From: Nephrocerus scutellatus
Taxonomy: Eukaryota > Arthropoda > Insecta > Diptera > Pipunculidae
Length of the DNA: 64,000 nt
Direction of reading: 5' to 3'
NCBI GenBank assembly: GCA_947095585.1
Contig: OX352761.1
Location: forward strand, 49,960,019-50,024,018
This document shows positions 1-9,888 of the stretch, in pieces. A program made the translations under genes and the position numbers. The notes below the pieces were generated by a model. It saw nothing but the letters and a program-made list of their open reading frames with translations. It was not told the DNA's origin and did no database searches. Position 1 is the first letter of the stretch. Each line of letters opens with the position of its first letter.

Positions 1-1
1 G

Positions 2-880
2 GTGATTAGCGATGTACTTCGCGCAGCTTTATCTACTGGAAACGGAGGAATTCGTTGGACTCTTACATCTCAACTCAAACATCTGGATTACGCTGACGAC
101 GTTTGTTTACTCTCACATAGAATTATGGAGCTGCACCAAATGACAACAAATGTGGAGAGGGAGGCAAATGTTGCGGGTTTGAAGATTAATACTGCCAAAA
201 CCAAAATCATCAACCTCGGCACTAACTCAGTTACTCATGTTAACATTGCTGGACAGCCGGTAGAGAGAGTAGAGAGTTTCCAATATCTTGGGAGTATTGT
301 CTCGACCGAAGGTGGAACCGAACAGGACATTGCCAACCGAATCGGCAAAGCAAAATCGGTGTTTGGAATGATGTCCATGATATGGCGAAGCAAAGCGATC
401 AGCTTAAACACCAAGCTGCGACTGTTCCGCTCAAATGTTGAATCTGTGCTGTTGTATGATTGCAGCACTTGGAAGGTGACCGCTACTATCACAAAAAGAT
501 TACAAACATTTGTAAATAGGTGCCTACGGAACATCATAAGGGTTTTCTGGCCTAACCGTATCTCTAACGAACATCTTTACCAGAGAACGGGTCAGGAACC
601 AATAGGCACAACCATCCAACGACGGAAGTGGCAGTGGATTGGTCATACACTCCGAAAAGGCGACAGTTCCATAGCAAACTACGCAATGCAATGGAACCCG
701 TTATCTCAGGATGGTAGAAGAACGGGTCGTCCGAGAAATACATGGCGCAGAACAGTTGAGGAGGAGGCACGGCAATTGGGGAAGAGTTGGAGAGAGCTGA
801 AGCTCATTGCCAGAAACCGCACGCGATGGCGCGTAGGCGTAGTAGAGGCCCTAGGACCCATAAGGGGATACAGGACATAA
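2..880 (+). CDS. LINE reverse transcriptase, C-terminal part (family A)
   Basis: This frame is open from the window edge to a stop at 878-880 and encodes the C-terminal half of a non-LTR retrotransposon polymerase. Near the start it has a YADD catalytic box (LDYADDVCLL, about residues 28-37). It then has the thumb motif region (GLKINTAKTKI), a FQYLGSIVS block, and the basic tail with RRKWQWIGHTLRK and GRPRNTWRRTVEEE that closes many insect endonuclease/RT elements. An A/G-rich tail follows at 880-897. The same family recurs on the minus strand at 22579-23470 (C-terminal part) and 26226-26899 (N-terminal part). The 5' part lies outside the window. RTE-like is my best clade guess, with low certainty. 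Seen: open frame and motifs. Inferred: clade. Confidence 0.8.
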   Translation: MISDVLRAALSTGNGGIRWTLTSQLKHLDYADDVCLLSHRIMELHQMTTNVEREANVAGLKINTAKTKIINLGTNSVTHVNIAGQPVERVESFQYLGSIVSTEGGTEQDIANRIGKAKSVFGMMSMIWRSKAISLNTKLRLFRSNVESVLLYDCSTWKVTATITKRLQTFVNRCLRNIIRVFWPNRISNEHLYQRTGQEPIGTTIQRRKWQWIGHTLRKGDSSIANYAMQWNPLSQDGRRTGRPRNTWRRTVEEEARQLGKSWRELKLIARNRTRWRVGVVEALGPIRGYRT

Positions 881-897
881 AGAAAAGAAGAAGATTT

Positions 898-1294
898 AAC
901 CAATAGCTTTGGCTTGATACGAATCACCAATAGTACGAAGGCATCATTATGTGTATGAACTAGTTCAATAACAATGCAATGTGCAAGTATATAGTACACA
1001 ATCGACCTGCGACATCTATGTCCCTTCTGCAGTCGACCCACTTAACGGTCGGCTTAGAATTGCCCTCCTGCTGATATTACTATTTCGTAGTATCTACATG
1101 AACACTAAATAACTGTCAGTATCGTATCGGCATTTGTGAGATGCGTGCTGTGCTCGAAACTCGAGATGCATAAAGGTTCACAGTGCCTCTATCGCATCTC
1201 GATCGGTTTCTTATTACAAACACCAGCCATCCGTACGTACTCCGCAGATTAGTGGTGGATATGAATTCGGAAATTCAGTACGCGAGTGTAACGG
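898..1294 (-). mobile_element. Gypsy-type LTR fragment, part 1 (split by copia)
   Basis: This is the reverse complement of the LTR carried by the element at 9889-14837, diverged but clearly alignable. Examples are the blocks around the CTGCAGTCGA site, GCCCTCCTGCTGATATTAC and CATCTCGATCGGTTTCTTATTAC. It contains the roughly 90-bp segment that is present in the 3' LTR (14098-14837) but missing from the 5' LTR (9889-10540), so the long form is probably ancestral. The copia insertion at 1295-5713 interrupts it, and the rest continues at 5714-5831. No internal region is attached, so it is a fragment or solo-LTR remnant. Confidence 0.8.
1290..1294. repeat. Target site duplication AACGG, left copy
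   Basis: AACGG immediately precedes the TGTTAG start of the copia LTR and matches 5714-5718 just after the other LTR. A 5-bp duplication is the usual size for copia-superfamily integrases. Confidence 0.9.
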
Positions 1295-1527
1295 TGTTAG
1301 ATTATATAAATAAAAAGACCGATGATTAATATATATTACCGATTAAACAAAATAACTTTTATTATAATTGTATAATGCGTGATGTTTGCAATATGAACAA
1401 GGAGGAAGTGAAACAAAAACATAACATACTGAAAAGTCGAACTACTTTTAGCTTTAACTTTTCACTATTGTCGCCATCTATTAACAATAATACTAATTAA
1501 ATTGAATTTAAACTACGTTATCCAACA
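1295..1527 (-). repeat. Copia 3' LTR
   Basis: This 233-bp terminal repeat runs from TGTTAG to CCAACA and is identical by eye to 5481-5713. It contains a TATATAAATAAA-like AT-rich stretch. It is the downstream LTR because the polyprotein runs on the minus strand. The purine tract GAGGAGGAA (minus, 1528-1536) abuts it. Confidence 0.95.
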
Positions 1528-1536
1528 TTCCTCCTC
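1528..1536 (-). promoter_or_regulatory. Copia polypurine tract
   Basis: Read on the minus strand this is GAGGAGGAA, directly upstream of the 3' LTR. This is the position and composition expected for the plus-strand DNA primer in reverse transcription. Confidence 0.8.
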
Positions 1537-1562
1537 AAATTTAATTACATTAATGTTTTGAT

Positions 1563-4500
1563 TTATTTTAGTCCACACAAATTGCGAAAATAAGCCAGTT
1601 TGGTTCCAGATAATGGCTTTGTACACATGTCCGCAATCATTTCTTCCGTTGGACAATATTGACATTCAACGATCCTCTTTTTTATGCAATCTTTAGTGAA
1701 ATTACATTGTACGTCAATATGTTTCGACCGGTTGGTGAAACCTTCCCGAAAAATTAGTGCTAAGCAGCTTTGGTTATCTTCATACATCACAGTTGGATCG
1801 ACGACATCTATTTTAAAATTACGCATAAGAGCACGTAACCAAATTACCTCACGGCAAGCCTCTGTTAAAGCTATAAACTCTGCTTCGGTTGAAGATAGAG
1901 CTACACAAGTTTGCTTTTTGCAACTCCAACTGATAACTGATCCAAAAAACATAAAAATGTAACCACTGTTAGATTTTCTATCTGATCGATCTTCGGCCCA
2001 ATTGGCATCTGCGTATCCAATCAGTTTTACATTGTCACTACCATTTAAAATCAGCTTCAATTTTATGGTGCCTTTCAAATATTTTACCACTCGCTTTAAT
2101 TCATCCCAATCTTCTTGAGTTGGATTAATTGTTTTTTGAGCTAATATTGCGACACTTGCTGCTATATCAGGACGTGTATTAATTGATACAAACAAAAGAC
2201 ATCCCATAAGTCTTTGATATTCAATATTATTTAACAATAATTGAGATGATGGACCCTTTTGATATTCGACCTTCAATGGCATTTTAGAACATTTCGAATT
2301 TTCCAATCCAAATCGTTTGATAATTTGATTTATGTAAGATGTTTGACTTATTTGATAGATATTATCAATAATTTCCACTTCAATTCCAACGTAACATTTG
2401 ATTTGTCCTAAACTGTCAATTTGGAAACTTTTATTGAGATTATTTTGGACTTCTTTGATTTCGTTGATTTGCTTACTGGCTACTATTATGTCATCAACGT
2501 ATATAATTATATAACAACTGCCATTTTTATTATGTCTGGTGAATAGACATGGATCTTCGTCACTTTGCACGAAACCAGCTTCGACCATAACTTTATTGAG
2601 CGCCAAGTTCCATACTCTTGCTGATTGTTTTAATCCGTATAGGCTCCTCCTTAAATGACATACTAAATTTTTGTTTTCGACTTCAAAACCCGGCGGCTGA
2701 TTCATATAGATTTCTTCTTTGAGCTCACTATTTAAGAATGCGGTTTTTGCATCTAGGTGATGTACCAATAACTTCTCTCTACTAGCAATCGTCAATAACA
2801 AACGGAATGTGGTTTGTCGTGCCACTGGTGCAAATACTTCGTCGTAGTCAACACCAAATCGCTGCGAAAATCCTTGAGCAACCAATCGAGCTTTGTATCG
2901 CACAACGCTGTCATCCGCATTCGATTTTAGTTTAAAAACCCATCTACATCCGACTGTTTTTCGATCAGCTGGTAATTTAACAATTTCCCAGGTGCCATTT
3001 ACTTTGTGTGCATTCATTTCGTCGTTCATCGCTTGTAGCCATTCATCTTTATGGTCAGAATTTAAGACATCGTTAATTGTTTTTGGCTCAGAAACAATTA
3101 AATTAACTTTATTTATATTTTCGATTAACCGCTTCGGTGGAACACCTTTGTTGACTCTTGATGATCTACGAATACTTAAATAATTTTCGTTGTTGCTTTC
3201 ATCCGCTTCTGATTCATTATTTTGTTGGTCATCTGGTTCATTTTCTTTATTGTCCGAATTATGGTTATCATCGTTTTCTTTATTTGCATAATTTGATTTG
3301 ATTTCATTGGGATTCGATTCGATTGGATCGTCGGCAAAACGCACGTCACGACTTATTAATAATTTTCGTGCAGAACGATCATAACATCTATATGCTTTAG
3401 ATTCCAAATCGTAACCCATAAAAATTGCTTCCACTGCTTTTGAATCCAATTTGCTCCTTTTCTCTTTTGGTACATGTACATAGCATTTCTGTCCAAATAT
3501 ATATAAATTTTGCAAATTTGGCATATTGCCGCACCACAACTCATATGGTGTTTTTGGAATCGACTTAGATGGCAATCGATTTTGGAGAAATGTTGCCGTC
3601 ATAACTGCTTCGGCCCAAAAAATATGATCTAAATTTGCATTGGCTAACATGGAACGTGCCATTTCAATCAAGCTTCTATTTTTGCGTTCCGCAACGCCGT
3701 TTTGCTGTGGCGAATATGTAGCTGTATATTGAATGCTTGTTCCGATACCTTTAAGATAGCCAACGACTCGTTTATCGGTATACTCTGTACCTCTATCAGA
3801 TCTGATGATCTTTGGATATTGCGAAAACTTTGTCTTTGATAATGCTACATATTCCTTTAACTTATCAACACATTCAGATTTATGCTTTAGTAAATAAATC
3901 TTCGTATAACGTGAAAAATCGTCAATGAATGTAAGGATGTAACGATTACCATTGTGTGATGCAGTCTGCATCGGACCACATAAGTCTGTGTGTACCAGAT
4001 CCATCGGTGCCTTGGTTGACGTCATTGAAACTTTCGGAAATGGCGTTCTCGACATTTTCCCTTTTAGACAGGATTCACAAATATCGCTGCAATTGCATTT
4101 TCTGACCTTCATACCGCTCACTAAATTCTGATTGTCCAAATGCTTTATGATATTTATATCTCTATGTCCGAGAATTCGATGCCACTGATGTGCACATAGA
4201 GTACGCTCACCGTTTACCATATCGACCTTATGCATTTGCCTCAGACGGTATTGATTACCAAAAACCTCGCCAATATTATTGATTTTATTATTCCTCTTGA
4301 TGAATACTTCGTTTTTGGTAAATTCAACATTTATACCTTTTCTTGCCAATTGTTTCACTGACAAAATGTTAGACGAAATTTCCGGAACGTATAAAACATC
4401 TTTTATTATGGCTGACATTGGTTTATTTCTATGATCGCAGAATTGGACATTTACTGTACCTTTACCTATCGACCAGTATTCTTTATTATCGGCAACACGA

Positions 4501-5393
4501 ATGCTTTCATTATAATTTGAGATAAAATCAACAAAATCTCCTTTGTTATTGCTAATATGACACGTAGCTCCTGAATCAATAATCCAGTTACTTGATGAGC
4601 CATTTTCCTTATGTGTCACTATAAACAATTGATTATTGTCTGAATTGTCAATTGTATTCGCTTTATGCATCTCTGTTGAATTCTTCTTATGTAACTTCTT
4701 TTTGGACCACTTTTCATATTTTCTGCATTCACTTTTAATATGGCCTTTCTTTTTGCAAAAGAAACATTCCAAGATGCCTGAATCGACTTTCAGAACATTA
4801 CCACATGCGCCACCAGATTGATTGTCACGATCCAATTTGTGTTTATACTCTTCAATCAATTTCGCTTGCACAATTTTTAAATTTAACTCGCTTGCTTTTT
4901 GTGTTTGTAGCGCTGTAACCACAGTATCATAGCTGCATGGTAGTTGTCCAAACAATAGACCGATCTGCCATTTTTCAGACAATTTCTCTTCACCGAGTGC
5001 ATCTATCCTTTGAAACATATCTGTCAGCCAATGAATATGCTTCTCCATGTTGCCACCTTCATCGAGTTTACGTGTGCAAATTTCTTTAATTAATTGAACG
5101 CTATTACTACCTGCACTTTTTTCGTGATATTCCATTAATGCGTTCCACATCGATTTAGCAGATGTTAAATGGTCTCTTATATGCACAAATTGACTGTCCT
5201 CGATATTTAATCCAATACTCGAAACTGCATTCGTGTTTGCCTTTGTCCATTCAGGTGTTATTGGTTCTGGAGCATCAGATATAATCGCCGTCCACGAATT
5301 TTCTTTTTGCATTAACAATTGCATTCGTAATTTCCAATTGAAATAGTTATCGTTGTTTAATTTATCGAAATGATATTTTATTTCGGTAGACAT
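1563..5393 (-). CDS. Copia gag-pol polyprotein, intact
   Basis: One open frame of 1276 residues, within the normal copia size range. In order it shows: a gag-like N-terminus with zinc knuckle C210-x2-C213-x4-H218-x4-C223; an aspartic protease with DSGA at about 273-276; an integrase with a His/Cys zinc region (about 400-445) and DDE residues D470, D533 and E569 (35-residue spacing); a reverse transcriptase with YVDD at 965-968; and an RNase H with DANWAED, SSTEAE and EDNQ blocks towards the end. The order PR-IN-RT-RH separates copia from gypsy elements. The start ATG at 5391-5393 follows the 5' LTR and primer site by a short leader. No frameshift or stop is seen, so the product could be functional. 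Activity itself is inference. Confidence 0.97.
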   Translation of the reverse strand: MSTEIKYHFDKLNNDNYFNWKLRMQLLMQKENSWTAIISDAPEPITPEWTKANTNAVSSIGLNIEDSQFVHIRDHLTSAKSMWNALMEYHEKSAGSNSVQLIKEICTRKLDEGGNMEKHIHWLTDMFQRIDALGEEKLSEKWQIGLLFGQLPCSYDTVVTALQTQKASELNLKIVQAKLIEEYKHKLDRDNQSGGACGNVLKVDSGILECFFCKKKGHIKSECRKYEKWSKKKLHKKNSTEMHKANTIDNSDNNQLFIVTHKENGSSSNWIIDSGATCHISNNKGDFVDFISNYNESIRVADNKEYWSIGKGTVNVQFCDHRNKPMSAIIKDVLYVPEISSNILSVKQLARKGINVEFTKNEVFIKRNNKINNIGEVFGNQYRLRQMHKVDMVNGERTLCAHQWHRILGHRDINIIKHLDNQNLVSGMKVRKCNCSDICESCLKGKMSRTPFPKVSMTSTKAPMDLVHTDLCGPMQTASHNGNRYILTFIDDFSRYTKIYLLKHKSECVDKLKEYVALSKTKFSQYPKIIRSDRGTEYTDKRVVGYLKGIGTSIQYTATYSPQQNGVAERKNRSLIEMARSMLANANLDHIFWAEAVMTATFLQNRLPSKSIPKTPYELWCGNMPNLQNLYIFGQKCYVHVPKEKRSKLDSKAVEAIFMGYDLESKAYRCYDRSARKLLISRDVRFADDPIESNPNEIKSNYANKENDDNHNSDNKENEPDDQQNNESEADESNNENYLSIRRSSRVNKGVPPKRLIENINKVNLIVSEPKTINDVLNSDHKDEWLQAMNDEMNAHKVNGTWEIVKLPADRKTVGCRWVFKLKSNADDSVVRYKARLVAQGFSQRFGVDYDEVFAPVARQTTFRLLLTIASREKLLVHHLDAKTAFLNSELKEEIYMNQPPGFEVENKNLVCHLRRSLYGLKQSARVWNLALNKVMVEAGFVQSDEDPCLFTRHNKNGSCYIIIYVDDIIVASKQINEIKEVQNNLNKSFQIDSLGQIKCYVGIEVEIIDNIYQISQTSYINQIIKRFGLENSKCSKMPLKVEYQKGPSSQLLLNNIEYQRLMGCLLFVSINTRPDIAASVAILAQKTINPTQEDWDELKRVVKYLKGTIKLKLILNGSDNVKLIGYADANWAEDRSDRKSNSGYIFMFFGSVISWSCKKQTCVALSSTEAEFIALTEACREVIWLRALMRNFKIDVVDPTVMYEDNQSCLALIFREGFTNRSKHIDVQCNFTKDCIKKRIVECQYCPTEEMIADMCTKPLSGTKLAYFRNLCGLK

Positions 5394-5466
5394 TTTATTT
5401 TCCTTTACACCGCAGTAGACACAATTAACAAATTATATATTTAAAAATTTTCTTTGCTTGGGTCAA

Positions 5467-5480
5467 CTGGGCCCATAACC
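5467..5480 (-). promoter_or_regulatory. Copia primer binding site, initiator tRNA-Met half-molecule type
   Basis: The plus-strand text CTGGGCCCATAACC touches the inner edge of the 5' LTR. It equals the anticodon-loop region of initiator tRNA-Met, so the minus-strand element RNA can pair there. Copia elements are known to prime from an internal fragment of this tRNA instead of its 3' CCA end. Confidence 0.85.
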
Positions 5481-5713
5481 TGTTAGATTATATAAATAAA
5501 AAGACCGATGATTAATATATATTACCGATTAAACAAAATAACTTTTATTATAATTGTATAATGCGTGATGTTTGCAATATGAACAAGGAGGAAGTGAAAC
5601 AAAAACATAACATACTGAAAAGTCGAACTACTTTTAGCTTTAACTTTTCACTATTGTCGCCATCTATTAACAATAATACTAATTAAATTGAATTTAAACT
5701 ACGTTATCCAACA
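5481..5713 (-). repeat. Copia 5' LTR
   Basis: 233 bp, TGTTAG to CCAACA, identical by eye to 1295-1527. On the minus strand it precedes the primer site and polyprotein, so it acts as promoter and transcription start for the element. Confidence 0.95.
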
Positions 5714-5831
5714 AACGGCAATGTGACAGGCTGTGCCGCATCATAAAACAAGTGATTTATCGAAAGCAGATGTGGGTAGAGTGTAGCAAGACTGTGTGTG
5801 GTCAGGGGTGTAATGGTTGTGCCGGTCACAA
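5714..5831 (-). mobile_element. Gypsy-type LTR fragment, part 2
   Basis: It begins with the second AACGG duplication (5714-5718). It then continues the reverse complement of the 9889/14098 LTR to its terminal GCCGGTCACA. It joins 898-1294 once the copia insertion is removed. Confidence 0.8.
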
Positions 5832-6945
5832 GGATTCACACATATTTTGTGCTATTCCTTCAATTTCATCTTCGCTTGTGAACTTCCTTTTGGGCCTCCA
5901 GAGATTAGATTTAGGTTTAGCTATTAGAGACTCTTGAAATTCAGTCAGTTCTCTTCTAAGATTTCTGCCAACAGGAATTATGTCAAATTCGGCACTTAGC
6001 TCAAAGCCCAAATTTTTTTTTAAAAAAAGTAACCCGATTTTTTTCAAATTTTATATACGTGTGTATCTCCGATGGACAACACTTTTTGAAAAAATGTTGT
6101 GGCCCCGGGGTCGTGTCCATTTTCACCACCAATTTCATGTCTGCATTCGATGTTGTGAAATCGACTCACATTCATATCGGTATGTCTTCAATAATTTACA
6201 AAAATGTACATTGTGCAATAGTGACCTCGTAGCTAGAAGTGTTCAAGAGTTATAGGGTGGCAAGTCATGTAAGGTCAAAAGTACGTTTTCGTTCACTTTA
6301 AAAACTTTTAATTTTAACCCTGCTCCTGCCGACCAAAGGCATACATATTATTAGATGGGTTTGTAGAAAATTGAATAATCTTTAATCCTGCATTTGTCAA
6401 AAAACTATCCGAAAGCATTTTTCGAAATAATCGCGTTTGAAAATAAAATTTAAAAAAAAAAATGTTTTTTGACGGATGACGTTCATATCGGTAATGGTTT
6501 AAAGAATTCAAAAAACTGTATATTGTTTGCCCTTAAAAATTTAATTTTCTATCAAAAAAGACCAACACCTGTAGTTAGAAGCGTTCAAGAGTTACAGGGA
6601 GTAAAGTGATGTAAGTTCAAAACTACGTCTCTTCGCATTAAAACGCTACGTACACCGCAGGTGAAAATATACCCCCCCCCCTCCCATACGATTTTTTTCA
6701 TGAAATTAACCAAGGAATCACCCCTTTAAGTACTTGCCACCTTAAAGGATGCATATTATAAATGTTTAATATTGAGACTTTTTGAAGTGAAACTTTTTTG
6801 CTGAGGGGGCTCAATTTTCAAGCGTTACACTGTTATTACACAGATTTTACACAGTTGTTACACTGTTGTTACACTGGTTTTACACTGTTGTGCCTCGCTT
6901 CCCACTTTTAAGCCTCGTTTTCTATAGTTATATTTTATATGTATA
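5832..6945. other. Repeat-derived DNA, no gene recognised
   Basis: 5832-6010 has a short minus-strand open stretch with no family I can name. 6030-6115 is a piece of the Helentron-like repeat (ATATACGTGTGTATCTCCGA and CCCCGGGGTCGTG blocks). Two related blocks follow at about 6165-6290 and 6480-6640. They share TCATATCGGTA, GTTCAAGAGTTA and GTAAGGTCAAAA/GTAAGTTCAAAA and form a diverged direct repeat about 320 bp apart. 6825-6893 is a short TTACACTGTTG tandem. No protein-coding gene is supported. Confidence 0.6.
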
Positions 6946-7490
6946 CTAGCTGATGAGCTGATGCGTTTTCCAGGTATTTACTCACCCCAATCTTCTATTA
7001 GGCAGGGGTAGAAAAAAGAATGATATCTATCTTTGAGGTAAAATTGTAGTTTTTTTAACAAAATATATTTTAAATTATAGCTATAGTATTCAAATTATTA
7101 AATAAAATTAAAAAATCATACATAATATTAATTTAACTTGATCTTCATCGAAAATGCAAGTTTTACTGGAAATTGCAATCTTTTAAATTTAAAAGGTAGA
7201 TCCGTCGAAATGAGTGCTATTCGTGGGATAAAAACTGTTTCACATTGTCCCATTTCTGTCAAGATAGTCGATTCAATTATATTGCCCAGCATCTTTTTTA
7301 CGCACAGTCCTGTGCCGTTGCAAAGTTTTGGCGAGTCGAGATTCCGTTGTAAAATAATTGTAGACCCTACTGTAAGTAAAAGACGATGTGGTGGCAATAC
7401 AGACGAATAAAGTGAGTTTAGGAACTCAGTTAGATAATTAACTTCCTCATCAGTATCTACAACGATATCGATACACCTATATACAGTGAC
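6946..7490 (-). mobile_element. Helitron 3' remnant with Pif1-like helicase end
   Basis: On the minus strand the region 7490-7128 reads as the C-terminal domain of a Helitron Pif1-type helicase. Recognisable blocks are VVDTDEEVNYLTEFLNSL, LPPHRLLLTVGSTIILQRNL, PKLCNGTGLCVKK, IPRIALISTDLPF and KRLQFPVKLAFSM. The frame then stops just after FSMKIKLN, where family members continue into the conserved NKAQGQ motif. Further on, CGCATCAGCTCATCAGCTAG ends at 6946 and is followed by T, a Helitron-like CTAG terminus. The Rep nuclease and most of the helicase are missing, so this is an old fragment. Confidence 0.75.
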
Positions 7491-7559
7491 TATGCCTATT
7501 ACAGTGGCTATTTTATTTATTTTATTGCGTGTGTGTCTCCATTTTTGGCAGCTAGAATG

Positions 7560-8136
7560 GCAGCCGAGTACCCTTCTATCCTATACAACACTATTCATCT
7601 CAGCGACTCAAAAAACTATGGGATCGACACTAATATCGGTCACCCTCCCCCCTCCGGGGACACACCCATAGGAGTGTCCTTCCAACACTACTTATCTCAG
7701 TGACCCCGAGAACTATTGAATGGACACTAATATCGGTCATCCCCCTCAGTTATCGACCCCGTCCCCCTAGATTTGTCCTACAATCACCATTCAACTCAGC
7801 GACCCCGAAAACCATAGAATCGACACTAATATCCGACCCGAAAACTATAGAATAGATAATAATACGGTCACCCCCCCCCTCAACCACCATTCAACTCAGC
7901 GACCCCAAAAACTATAAAATAGACACTAATATGGTCACCCTCCCTCAGTTATCGACCCCATCCCCCTAGAGCTGTCTTACCATCACCATTCAACTCAGCG
8001 ACCCCGAAAACCATAGAATCGACACTAATATCGGGCACGATCCCCCCTGCGGGGATACATAACTCATCCATAGGAGTGTGCTACTAACAATATTCATCAC
8101 GGCGATACCGAAAACTGTAGTAAGGGGGGGGGGGGG
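7560..8136. repeat. Degenerate tandem satellite, array 1
   Basis: Repeated units of about 100 bp and variants share a core of CAACTCAGCGACCCCGAAAA, ATAGAATCGACACTAATATC and TCACCCTCCC. Several units carry CCCCTAGAGCTGTCTTACCATCACC. The array ends in a long G run at about 8127-8136, touching a LINE piece. Units vary in length by deletion of sub-blocks. No coding potential is supported. Confidence 0.75.
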
Positions 8137-9350
8137 ACAGGTGTATAATATGTGGGGGTTCCATGTTAGTTTTTTGTCAAACACGACCCCTAAATAATTG
8201 GCTTCTGGCATTAATTGAATGGTTTTGCCTTGGAATTGTATTACTAGTAGCGTTACTCTTTGCCTTTTGGTGAATAGGGTGCAAACTATCTTGTCAGGAT
8301 TGACGCTTAGGCCAAGCTCTTTGCACCATTCTTTGACTTGTTTGAGAGCAAATTGCATACGATCTATTATCGTGCTCTCGAATTTGCCACGAACTACTAG
8401 CACTAAGTCATCTGCATAGCTAATATTTGTTAGGCCGTTGTTTTCTAGCCTAGACAGCAGCTGATCCATCACGAATAGCCACAGAAGGGGCGATAGGACA
8501 CCACCCTGTGGACAGCCTCTGGTTGTCGCTATTGTGATGCTTTCCTCGCCGAGTGAGGCTTGAATCTTCCTGCTTCTTAGCATGCTCATGACCCATCCTA
8601 TGGTAGAGGAGTCGAGGCCCCTTGATCAAGCTTGTGTTTGAATTACTTCGAAGGTAGTGTTTTCAAAAGCGCCTTGTATGTCAATGAAGGAGCATAATAA
8701 CATTTCTTTGCTTCGAAGTGTATCTTTGATTTTGGCTGTCAGCTCATGTAGTGCTGTTTCCGTCGATTTGCCAGTCTGGAAGCGTGTTGACTGGTGCTTA
8801 AGGGGTTCGTTGGAGCGCGTTAGACCTTATGTAATGGCCTATTATTTTTTCCATGGACTTTAGAATGAAAGATGTGAGGCTGATAGGTCTATACGACCTA
8901 GTATCCTCGGGGGATTTCTTTCCTCCTTTTGGTAAGAACAAAACCCGCACATCTCTCCAGCACCTTGGAACGTATTCTAGGCTGTGGCTGGCTCTGTAGA
9001 GTTTTACGAGTACTGGTTCTATTAGTTTTATGCCTTGCTGCAGGAGGATTGGATACAGCCCATCTCCACCTGGAGACTTGTATGAAGTTTATCGCCCAGC
9101 GAATGCTTTCTGGTGGGAAAATGCTGGCTGAGCGTCTGTAGGCCTCGGTTGAAATAAGGTATGGGTGCATGTTTATATCCTCGTATGCGTCTTGATTGTC
9201 TAGTATAATGCACTTAGGAAAATGACTTTTAACCAGACATTCGATAGTTTCTTGTCTAGAGGATGTAAGTTCACGCTTTGGTTTATTTACCGAACCAAGT
9301 GGATTGTTGTGATCAAGGGAGAGGGCTTTGTGTAGTCGACAAGCTGTTGG
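8137..9350 (-). pseudogene. R1/LOA-like LINE fragment, RT region (copy 1)
   Basis: Minus-strand reverse transcriptase fragment with the RGCPQGGVLSPLLW block, YADDLVLV catalytic box, LGLSVNPDKI and LGVVFDKKLTWNPHI. The upstream part (8590-9350) has lesions and continues into LDHNNPLGSVNKPKREL. Both ends stop abruptly inside satellite-type sequence: at 8137 after a G run and at 9351 where CTGTTGG meets CACCCCGAAAACC. It closely matches the second copy at 14838-15960. It lacks the endonuclease, the 3' part and an A tail, so it was moved as DNA and did not arrive by retrotransposition. Confidence 0.8.
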
Positions 9351-9768
9351 CACCCCGAAAACCATAGAATCGACACTAATATCGGTCACTTCTCCTTCTC
9401 AGTTATCGACCCCATCCCCCTAGAGATGTTATACCATCACCATTCAACTCAGCGACCCCGAAAACTATAGAATCGACAATAATACGGTCACCCCCCCCCC
9501 CCCCCCTAAACCACCATTCAACTAAGCGACCCCAAAAACTATAAAATAGACACTAATATGGTCACCTTCCCTCAGTTATCGACCCCATCCCCCTAGAGCT
9601 GTCTTACCATCACCAATCAACTCATCGACCCCGAAAACCATAGAATCGATACTAATATCGGGCACCATCCCCCCCTGCGCGGATACATAACTCATCCATA
9701 GGAGTGTGCTACTAACAATATTTATCACGGCTATACCGAAAACTGTAGTACGGTGGGGGGAGGGGGGG
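9351..9768. repeat. Degenerate tandem satellite, array 2
   Basis: Same family as 7560-8136: CAACTCAGCGACCCCGAAAA, ATAGAATCGACACTAATATC, and the CATAACTCATCCATAGGAGTGTGC variant unit. It also ends in G/C homopolymer runs (9491-9508 C run; 9752-9770 G-rich). It resumes exactly where LINE copy 1 ends and leads into LINE copy 2. Confidence 0.75.
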
Positions 9769-9888
9769 GGGTAGCAGGTTTTTGGGCTGTGGGAGTCAAC
9801 ATACGTTGACAGGTGTATAATATGTGGGGGTTCCATGTTAGTTTTTTGTCAAACACGACCCCTAAATATTTGGCTTCTGGCATTAATT
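9769..9888 (-). mobile_element. R1/LOA-like LINE copy 2, 3' piece left of the LTR element
   Basis: Matches 8137-8218 almost exactly (ATAATATGTGGGGGTTCCATG, TTGTCAAACACGACCCC) and adds about 30 bp beyond copy 1. It ends in the AATT duplicated by the gypsy-type insertion, and the LINE continues at 14842. Confidence 0.85.
9885..9888. repeat. Target site duplication AATT, left copy
   Basis: AATT before the TGTTGTGACC LTR start matches 14838-14841 after the other LTR. 4 bp is typical of gypsy-type integration. Confidence 0.85.

Larger units (their letters stand above)
1295..5713 (-). mobile_element. Complete copia-superfamily LTR retrotransposon
   Basis: This 4.4-kb element lies on the minus strand. 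It has 233-bp LTRs that read as identical by eye, TGTT...AACA ends, a 5-bp AACGG duplication, a primer binding site, a purine-rich tract and one uninterrupted gag-pol frame. Everything a self-sufficient copia needs appears to be present. It inserted into an older gypsy LTR (898-1294 plus 5714-5831). Identical LTRs and an open frame imply a very recent insertion, because both LTRs are copied from one template at integration. Confidence 0.95.
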
